The notes beneath the pieces were generated by a model that worked only from the letters and a program-made list of their open reading frames with translations, searched no databases and had not been told where the DNA came from. A DNA stretch of 64,000 nucleotides, from assembly GCA_016786615.1 (NCBI GenBank), contig JAEUVX010000003.1, forward strand, positions 62,001 through 126,000. The letters are read 5' to 3'. The position numbers and the translations under genes are program-made. This document shows, piece by piece, positions 58,087 to 64,000 of this stretch (position 1 is its first letter; each line of letters starts with the position of its first letter). This stretch comes from Flavipsychrobacter sp. GTDB lineage: Bacteria; Bacteroidota; Bacteroidia; Chitinophagales; Chitinophagaceae.

Positions 58087-58223
58087 CCGTAACCGTTTGT
58101 AACCATTCAGTTAATAATATGTATTGATAATCAATAGCATAAGTTGTTACGGCAACAAAACAGGTGTTTTACTATCAAAAACTATCAACAAATAATTTGA
58201 AGCGTAATATAAACTGCATTTCT

Positions 58224-58231
58224 TATTTTTG
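58224..58231 (+). promoter_or_regulatory. -7 promoter box (TATTTTTG) for the M28 peptidase
   Basis: Perfect TAnnTTTG, 30 nt before the ATG at 58262. Confidence 0.6.
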
Positions 58232-58261
58232 GCACGCTCAAAAAAAGAAAGGATATAGTTT

Positions 58262-59548
58262 ATGAAAATGACACGCCTGGTATTATTAATGAACCTCTTC
58301 CTTTTTTCAATGCAGGCATCGGCTCAAGAGGAAAAGCGCTTTCTGAAACATGAGATACAACGCTTGTCGTCCGGCAGTATGCATGGCAGGGGATATGTGT
58401 TTAAAGGGGGTGAAAAAGCAGCAAAACATATCAGTAAGCATTTCAGGTCTTTGGGTTTAAAGGCATTTGATAAGGATAGCAATTATTACCAACCCTATTT
58501 TTTCCCTATCAATACTTTTCCGGGAGATGTGCTGCTCAAAATCAATAAAACTGTATTAATACCCGGTTCAGATTTCATTGTAAACGCAGCCAGCAGCAGC
58601 TATGCCACAGACGGAACTATTAAACTGAAACGCATTGACTTGGGTAAAGTGACGGACTCTGCAAAGTGGGTTGCAGTGAAAAAACGCTTCAACAACCCTG
58701 AGCATGGCTATTACCTGAAAAATGCAGATACCGTTACCAAATACCTGAAATATTCTATCCGTTCATTTGCCAAAGAATTTCCGAAGGGGCTGTTTATAGT
58801 ACCGAAACATGGCAAGATGATATGGACTGCCAATACAGAAGCAGTACCCGGAACTATCATTACAGTAGAAGATACTGTACTGCCAAAGCATCCCAGAAAA
58901 GCAGCTGTAAGAGTTGAGGCAAAAATGAACCCAACGTACAAGGCACAGAACGTTCTGGCATTTGTCCCCGGCACTGAAAAGCCTGATAGTTTTATCATAT
59001 TCTCTGCTCACTATGACCACCTCGGGCAGATGGGCAGACAAGCTATCTTCTATGGTGCACATGATAATGCAAGCGGCACAGCACTGGTCATGTACCTTGC
59101 TAAATATTTTGCAGAGCATCCGCAGAAATACTCTGTAGCGTTTATGTTGTTCAGTGGCGAGGAAGCAGGGCTGCTTGGTTCAAAGCATTATGTAAAGTAT
59201 CCTTTGTTTCCATTGGGCAATATCCGCTTTCTTATAAATCTTGATATGACGGGTGATGCTACCAATGGCATTACAATGGTAAATGCCGTTAATAACAATA
59301 CAGAGTTTGCACTGATGGATAAGATAAATGGGGAACAGGGATATGTGCCGAAAATCAATCAGCGGGAACAAACACAAAACAGCGACCACTGGCCATTTTG
59401 CGAAGCAGGTGTGAAAGGTGTATTCATATACAGCAATGGCACAAAGCCTTACTACCACGATGTGTTTGACGTTGCCAAAGAAATATCGCTGGAAAACATT
59501 GATGGCCTGTCTAAACTACTAATAGAGTTCACAGGTGCATTGCAATAA
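58262..59548 (+). CDS. Secreted M28-family metallopeptidase
   Basis: 428 residues. Signal peptide about 1-21 (FSMQASAQ). M28 peptidases are two-zinc aminopeptidases. The zinc and catalytic set is visible in SAHYDHLG, GAHDNASGTALV, LFSGEEAGLLGS, LINLDMTGD and SDHWPF. No lipobox or T9SS tail, so periplasmic or secreted by another route. It is followed by an unrelated M2 peptidase. Confidence 0.9.
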   Translation: MKMTRLVLLMNLFLFSMQASAQEEKRFLKHEIQRLSSGSMHGRGYVFKGGEKAAKHISKHFRSLGLKAFDKDSNYYQPYFFPINTFPGDVLLKINKTVLIPGSDFIVNAASSSYATDGTIKLKRIDLGKVTDSAKWVAVKKRFNNPEHGYYLKNADTVTKYLKYSIRSFAKEFPKGLFIVPKHGKMIWTANTEAVPGTIITVEDTVLPKHPRKAAVRVEAKMNPTYKAQNVLAFVPGTEKPDSFIIFSAHYDHLGQMGRQAIFYGAHDNASGTALVMYLAKYFAEHPQKYSVAFMLFSGEEAGLLGSKHYVKYPLFPLGNIRFLINLDMTGDATNGITMVNAVNNNTEFALMDKINGEQGYVPKINQREQTQNSDHWPFCEAGVKGVFIYSNGTKPYYHDVFDVAKEISLENIDGLSKLLIEFTGALQ

Positions 59549-59551
59549 AAT

Positions 59552-59575
59552 CCCCCGAATCATAACGTCGGGCTT
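59552..59575 (+). terminator. Weak terminator after the M28 gene
   Basis: CCCGA / TCGGG around a 9-nt loop, then CTTTTAG. Confidence 0.5.
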
Positions 59576-59617
59576 TTAGAAACATTATAATACTTTTACA
59601 TCCTTAATTCATAACAA

Positions 59618-61429
59618 ATGAAGCAATATATTTCTGCGCTTGGCTTGTCTGTCTTGTTATTGGTTTCTTGTGGCAATGCTGCCAACAACGATGCTGTTCA
59701 AACAGAAGCACAAGCGTTTCTTGATAAGTACACTACCGAATATGTGAAGCTCTACACCAATAGCAGCGAAGCACAATGGAAATCGCAAGTGGAGATTGTA
59801 GAGGGCGACTCTACCAATACTGTGAATGCTGCAAAAACCGATGAGGCAATGGCTGCATTCACCGGTAGCAAAGAAAATATTGAGCAGGCCAAAAAGTTCA
59901 TGGCGCAAAAAGACAAGCTCACTGATATACAGGTAAAACAACTGGAGCTGATACTGTATGCTGCTGCTAACAATCCTCAAACAATTGCAGATGTGGTAAA
60001 GCAACGCATCAAAGCAGAGAACGAACAGACACGCCAGTTGTACAGCTTTCAGTACATGTACAATGGTAAGAAGGTAAGCACCAATGATCTGGATGCTGCA
60101 CTGAAAAGCGAAACCGACCTGAACAAACGCCTTGCAGCATGGGAAGCCAGTAAAGAAGTGGGTAAAAGCCTGAAAGGCGGCCTTGTGAACCTGCGCAACC
60201 TGCGTAATAAGACAGTGCAGGAGCTCGGCTATCACGACTACTTCAGCTACCAGGTAAGCGACTACGACATGGAGGCCAATGAGATGATGCAGACCATGGA
60301 TAAGCTGATGAACGAGCTGTACCCGCTTTATCGCGAGTTGCATACATGGATGCGCTATGAAATGGCTAAGAAGTATGGTGCAAAAGATGTACCCGACTAT
60401 CTGCCTGCACACTGGCTGCCAAACCGCTGGGGGCAAGACTGGAGCTCTGTTGTAAATGTAGAAGGCATAGACCTTGATAAGATACTTGCTACAAAATCGA
60501 AAGAATGGATAGTGAAAGAGGGCGAGAAGCTATATACAAGTATTGGTTTCCCTGCATTGCCTGAAACTTTCTGGCAGAAATCGAGCCTTTATCCTTACAG
60601 AGCAGATAGCAATGTGAAGAAGAACAACCACGCATCTGCATGGCACATGAATCTGGATAAAGATGTACGCAGCCTGATGAGTGTAGAACCTAATGCCGAA
60701 TGGTGGGAAACTGCCAACCACGAGCTGGGCCACATCTATTACTACATGACCTATACTAACAAGGACGTTCCGCCACTGTTGCGTGGTGGCGCTAACCGTG
60801 CTTATCACGAGGCTATCGGCACTATGATGGGCCTTGCAGCTATGCAAAAGCCTTATCTGGCAGGCCGCGGGCTGATAGATGCCAATGTGAAAACAGACAG
60901 CGTGCAGGCTTTGCTGAAAGAAGCGCTGAACTCTGTTGTGTTCATATTCTTCTCATCAGGTACTATGAGCAATTTTGAAAAAGCGCTGTATGTAGATAAC
61001 CTGAGCGAATCACAGTTCAACGCCAAGTGGTGGGAACTGGCTAAGAAATACCAGGGCATTGTACCTCCGTCTGCACGTGGCGAGGAGTACTGCGACGCAG
61101 CTACCAAAACACATATCAACGACGATCCTGCACAGTATTATGACTATGCATTGTCTTACGTTATACTTTACCAACTGCACAACCACATTGCTAAAAACAT
61201 ACTGAAGCAAGACCCGCGTGCTACCAACTATTATGGCCAAACAGGCATCGGCGACTTCCTGAAGAAGATTACCTACCCGGGCGCATCTAAAGACTGGCGT
61301 ACGGTACTGAAAGAAAGCACAGGCGATGAGCTGAATGCAAAAGCGATGTTGGAATACTTCCAGCCATTAGTTAACTGGTTGAAGGAACAGAACAAGGGTA
61401 AAAAATATACGTTGCCTGAAAGCTTATAG
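59618..61429 (+). CDS. M2-family dipeptidyl carboxypeptidase (ACE-like) lipoprotein
   Basis: 603 residues. Signal peptide ends LLLVSC (Cys18). The helical M2 fold carries HELGH (H368, E369, H372) and a third ligand Glu398 in HEAIG, as in angiotensin-converting enzyme, and KKNNHASAWHMN upstream. Family members remove C-terminal dipeptides. Neighbours are M28 peptidase and asd; no peptide transporter is in the window. TACTTTTA (59591-59598) may be its promoter. Confidence 0.93.
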   Translation: MKQYISALGLSVLLLVSCGNAANNDAVQTEAQAFLDKYTTEYVKLYTNSSEAQWKSQVEIVEGDSTNTVNAAKTDEAMAAFTGSKENIEQAKKFMAQKDKLTDIQVKQLELILYAAANNPQTIADVVKQRIKAENEQTRQLYSFQYMYNGKKVSTNDLDAALKSETDLNKRLAAWEASKEVGKSLKGGLVNLRNLRNKTVQELGYHDYFSYQVSDYDMEANEMMQTMDKLMNELYPLYRELHTWMRYEMAKKYGAKDVPDYLPAHWLPNRWGQDWSSVVNVEGIDLDKILATKSKEWIVKEGEKLYTSIGFPALPETFWQKSSLYPYRADSNVKKNNHASAWHMNLDKDVRSLMSVEPNAEWWETANHELGHIYYYMTYTNKDVPPLLRGGANRAYHEAIGTMMGLAAMQKPYLAGRGLIDANVKTDSVQALLKEALNSVVFIFFSSGTMSNFEKALYVDNLSESQFNAKWWELAKKYQGIVPPSARGEEYCDAATKTHINDDPAQYYDYALSYVILYQLHNHIAKNILKQDPRATNYYGQTGIGDFLKKITYPGASKDWRTVLKESTGDELNAKAMLEYFQPLVNWLKEQNKGKKYTLPESL

Positions 61430-61456
61430 ACTTACAAATACATATCAATACATATT

Positions 61457-61488
61457 TGGCAAGTCTTATGGCTTGCCAGATTTTTTTA
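61457..61488 (+). terminator. Terminator after the M2 peptidase gene
   Basis: TGGCAAG / CTTGCCA, loop TCTTATGG, followed by GATTTTTTT. Confidence 0.8.
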
Positions 61489-61493
61489 AATCC

Positions 61494-61501
61494 TATCTTT
61501 G
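61494..61501 (+). promoter_or_regulatory. -7 promoter box (TATCTTTG) for asd
   Basis: Perfect TAnnTTTG, 28 nt before the ATG at 61530; it directly abuts the upstream terminator. Confidence 0.68.
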
Positions 61502-61529
61502 CACCCCAATTAAAAAATAATATATAACA

Positions 61530-62519
61530 ATGCGCGTAGCTGTAGTAGGCGCAACAGGGCTGGTTGGCAGCACCATGTTGCAAATTCTTGAAGAAAGAAA
61601 CTTTCCTTTGACTGAACTGATACCAGTGGCTTCTGAGAAGTCTGTAGGTACTAAGGTCAAGTACAAGGGTAAGGAATACAGCGTGGTTAATGCCGAAACA
61701 GCTATCAGCATGAAACCTCAACTGGCTATCTTCTCTGCAGGCGGCAGCATATCGCTGGAGCTGGCACCGAAGTTTGCCGAGATTGGTTGTTATGTAGTAG
61801 ACAACTCGTCTGCATGGCGTATGGACCCTACCAAAAAACTGGTAGTACCTGAGGTGAATGGCCATGTACTGACCAAAGAAGACTTGATAATAGCTAACCC
61901 CAACTGCAGCACCATACAGATGGTAATGGTGCTGAAACCCCTGCACGACAAGTATGGCATTAAACGCGTGGTGGTAAGTACATACCAGAGCGTAAGCGGT
62001 ACAGGGCAGAAGGCTGTGAAAGAAATGGAAGACCAGCGTGCAGGCGGCGAGGGCTTTGGCGTATATCCGCACCGTATAGATATGAACGTTTTACCTCATA
62101 TAGACGTATTTCAGGACAATGGCTATACCAAAGAGGAAATGAAGATGGTGAAGGAAACTTGCAAGATACTGGGGGATGAAAGCGTGAAAGTAACCGCTAC
62201 TACGGTACGTGTGCCTGTAACAGGCGGCCACAGCGAAAGCGTGAACATAGAGTTCAAAAACGACTTTGTTGAAAATGACGTGCGCGAGATACTAAGCAAC
62301 ATGCCGGGTGTGGTAGTAGTGGACAACCCTGCTGCCAATGCCTACCCTATGCCGCTGGACGCTGCCGGCAAGGACGAGGTGTTTGTGGGCCGTATACGCC
62401 GCGACTATAGCCAGGACAATACGCTGAACTGCTGGATAGTGGCCGACAACCTACGTAAGGGTGCCGCTACCAATGCTGTACAGATAGCGAAGTACCTGCA
62501 TAACCAAGGGTGGATTTAA
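61530..62519 (+). CDS. asd: Aspartate-semialdehyde dehydrogenase
   Basis: 329 residues. Makes aspartate semialdehyde for lysine, threonine and methionine, and for diaminopimelate of the cell wall. NADP loop VVGATGLVGSTML at the N-terminus; catalytic Cys126 in NPNCSTIQ; VVSTYQSVSGTGQKA and VPVTGGHSESVNIEF follow. Length fits the common form. A perfect promoter and its own short leader precede it. Confidence 0.96.
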   Translation: MRVAVVGATGLVGSTMLQILEERNFPLTELIPVASEKSVGTKVKYKGKEYSVVNAETAISMKPQLAIFSAGGSISLELAPKFAEIGCYVVDNSSAWRMDPTKKLVVPEVNGHVLTKEDLIIANPNCSTIQMVMVLKPLHDKYGIKRVVVSTYQSVSGTGQKAVKEMEDQRAGGEGFGVYPHRIDMNVLPHIDVFQDNGYTKEEMKMVKETCKILGDESVKVTATTVRVPVTGGHSESVNIEFKNDFVENDVREILSNMPGVVVVDNPAANAYPMPLDAAGKDEVFVGRIRRDYSQDNTLNCWIVADNLRKGAATNAVQIAKYLHNQGWI

Positions 62520-62552
62520 TCCGTTTTTAACGTGTCATAAGATTGTAATAAC

Positions 62553-62566
62553 TTGATGAGGGTCAA
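62553..62566. promoter_or_regulatory. FNR/ANR-like box upstream of the last T9SS gene
   Basis: TTGATGAGGGTCAA has the FNR-type halves TTGAT-N4-RTCAA with one departure (G for A). Its centre lies about 41 bp upstream of the start inferred from the -7 box, the usual class II activator position. GATGAG/CTCATC also form an inverted repeat here. Confidence 0.45.
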
Positions 62567-62587
62567 TCTCATCGGGAAGTGTAGCCG

Positions 62588-62595
62588 TACCTTTG
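62588..62595 (+). promoter_or_regulatory. -7 promoter box (TACCTTTG) for the last T9SS gene
   Basis: Perfect TAnnTTTG, 21 nt before the ATG at 62617. Confidence 0.7.
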
Positions 62596-62616
62596 TACTG
62601 TTAAAACACTTCTTAG

Positions 62617-63927
62617 ATGAAATTAAAATCTCTACTCTTATTAGGTGCTACTGCATTCAGCTTTAATACCTACGCACAAACTTGGGTTGCTGACTCTGTA
62701 GAAATGGGAGCAAGTTATGCGAATGATATTTTTTACAGCCTTAAAAACGGCCAGCAAAAATCTGAAAGCAATACCAATTGGCATATAGCTTTTCAGACAT
62801 TACCGCCACTGGGTGCAAATTCAAACGTTAGTATTATTGCCAACCATGTTGCAGGCAAGGTGAATGTATATTCACTGCATCTGAGTGCAACTGCAAAGTT
62901 TGGTGCATTAACTAATACCGATACCATTGGTAAGGTAATGCTTTACAATACGGATACAAGCTGGAACTTCGGTGCCTTCAACCGTATGAACGATGCAGGT
63001 AATCCATTTGACTACAGCTGGGGTGCATACAATATGACTTCACATTCTGTAGTTGGCGATTCATTGTACCTGATAACTATAAATAATGCTGCTTATCAGG
63101 TTTGGGTGCAGGAATACAAAAGCACACCATCCGACAGTATATCATACAGGGTACGCATTGCTGACTTTAACGGCAACAATGACAAGACCATCCGTGTTTA
63201 CAGGAAGAATGGTTATACAGACAGGAACTTCGCTTATTATGATGTAGTAAACGACGCTATCCGCGACCGTGAACCAAGCCGCACTGCATGGGATATGGTA
63301 TTTACACGTGCAATTGAGTTTGTTGCAGCAGGCCCCGGCCCGTTGCAACCATACCCTGTGACAACAGTATATTCAAACTTCGGTGTGAGTGTTGCAGAAG
63401 TAAATGATTTAAACCCATCTACTACAGGCTATGATAGCAAACCATACCTGAATGATATTCATGTTATAGGTTCTGACTGGAAGAAAGCTCCGATGGGACC
63501 CGGTCCATGGACAATGAGAGATTCTGCTCATTACTTCATCAAAACAAATAACACAAACGAATACTACCAATTGCACTTTACAAACTTCTATGGTTCATCA
63601 AACGGACGTGCAGTATTTGAAAAACGCAAACTGGGCGATGTAACAAGTGTTAAAAACATCAATACCTCAGTTGCTGCTTACAGCATTGCACCAAACCCTG
63701 CGGTTAATGAAACATCAATAATGATAGATGCAAAAGAAGCTGCAGGCAACACAGCGATATTTGTAACAGACATTACAGGTAAAATAGTAGAAAAGCATAT
63801 AATAAAATTGAATGCAGGTTTGAATGCCTTCCGTATCAATACATCGAACTATGCAAGCGGTACTTATATGGTAACCATTGCAAACGGTGATTGGAAAGCA
63901 ACTCAAAAACTTGCTGTTCAACATTAA
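62617..63927 (+). CDS. Secreted T9SS protein, possibly HmuY-like
   Basis: 436 residues. Signal peptide about 1-21 (NTYAQ). Repeated segments of the form NxNWHIAFQT and TAWDMVFTRAI, spaced through a beta-rich body, recall the haem-binding HmuY family, but this is a faint resemblance. The last 75 residues (SIAPNPAVNETSIMI, TDITGKIVEK, GTYMVTIANGD) are a type A T9SS sorting domain. An FNR-like box and a perfect -7 element precede it, so expression may rise when oxygen falls; that is inference. Confidence 0.82.
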   Translation: MKLKSLLLLGATAFSFNTYAQTWVADSVEMGASYANDIFYSLKNGQQKSESNTNWHIAFQTLPPLGANSNVSIIANHVAGKVNVYSLHLSATAKFGALTNTDTIGKVMLYNTDTSWNFGAFNRMNDAGNPFDYSWGAYNMTSHSVVGDSLYLITINNAAYQVWVQEYKSTPSDSISYRVRIADFNGNNDKTIRVYRKNGYTDRNFAYYDVVNDAIRDREPSRTAWDMVFTRAIEFVAAGPGPLQPYPVTTVYSNFGVSVAEVNDLNPSTTGYDSKPYLNDIHVIGSDWKKAPMGPGPWTMRDSAHYFIKTNNTNEYYQLHFTNFYGSSNGRAVFEKRKLGDVTSVKNINTSVAAYSIAPNPAVNETSIMIDAKEAAGNTAIFVTDITGKIVEKHIIKLNAGLNAFRINTSNYASGTYMVTIANGDWKATQKLAVQH

Positions 63928-63957
63928 TATAAATAGCAAAAGCGTGGATTGATTGAT

Positions 63958-63995
63958 GAAAAGTTCGGTTGTTGCAATACACAACCGGACTTTTT
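63958..63995 (+). terminator. Terminator after the last T9SS gene
   Basis: AAGTTCGGTTGT / ACAACCGGACTT (one G-U pair), loop of 8, followed by T-tract. Confidence 0.82.
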
Positions 63996-64000
63996 AAACA

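Overview
The window is a gene-dense stretch of chromosome from a member of the Bacteroidota, most plausibly a Chitinophagaceae-like relative (the family is an inference). Evidence: four proteins with C-terminal type IX secretion (T9SS) sorting tails; families largely confined to this phylum (GLPGLI, DUF4836, DUF3127, a fused E1 alpha-beta oxoacid dehydrogenase, type III glutamine synthetase); no Shine-Dalgarno sequences before start codons; and at least fourteen copies of the Bacteroidota -7 promoter element TAnnTTTG just before genes. I see no rRNA, insertion sequence, phage or CRISPR array, and no broken gene.

Layout. 1-8.8 kb: 5' part of mutL, a GH3/beta-lactamase fusion, a fused E1 dehydrogenase, a lipoprotein, then a RidA protein and an aldehyde dehydrogenase that look like the lower kynurenine (2-aminomuconate) route. 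8.9-18.7 kb: DUF3298 lipoprotein, DUF4397 T9SS protein, Gre-like factor, B12-dependent ribonucleotide reductase, GEVED T9SS protein. 18.9-24.8 kb: gcvH-vanZ, a GDP-heptose cluster (hddA-hddC-glycosyltransferase), ruvB, a transsulfuration enzyme. 24.9-31 kb: GLPGLI plus TonB-type receptor, pyrG, dcd. 31-38.4 kb: phosphopantetheinyl transferase, glnN, a GNAT/nitrilase/OsmC/metallo-beta-lactamase run, 3-oxoacid CoA-transferase scoAB and an ArsC-like protein. 38.5-49.3 kb: a secreted protein of unknown function, an AAA+ ATPase, two AT-rich membrane proteins, arfB, purN, an S4 protein, lipoproteins, a DUF3127 protein with an SSB-like tail, a small ORF, a two-component pair and tRNA-His. 49.4-64 kb: outer-membrane barrel, glycosyltransferase-like protein, rnz-STAS, clpC, a secreted Ig-like protein, M28 and M2 peptidases, asd, and a last T9SS protein.

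How it works together. Most genes are housekeeping (nucleotide, amino-acid and protein quality control) mixed with cell-envelope and secreted proteins typical of an aerobic or microaerobic degrader. Transcription units are short, often one gene each, and separated by strong hairpin terminators, several of them bidirectional between convergent genes. Several mRNAs appear leaderless because the -7 box ends about 4 nt before the ATG.

The items most worth following up are: a possible small-RNA locus at about 594-757 (palindrome, near-consensus promoter and an isolated strong terminator); an FNR/ANR-type box at about -41.5 of the last T9SS gene; a histidine kinase that looks like a sensor kinase with its whole periplasmic part missing; a DUF3127 protein ending in an SSB-type C-terminal tip; and a complete-looking chromosomal B1 metallo-beta-lactamase. 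I did not find a clearly new multi-gene system; coordinates of promoters and transcription starts are inferred from motifs alone.
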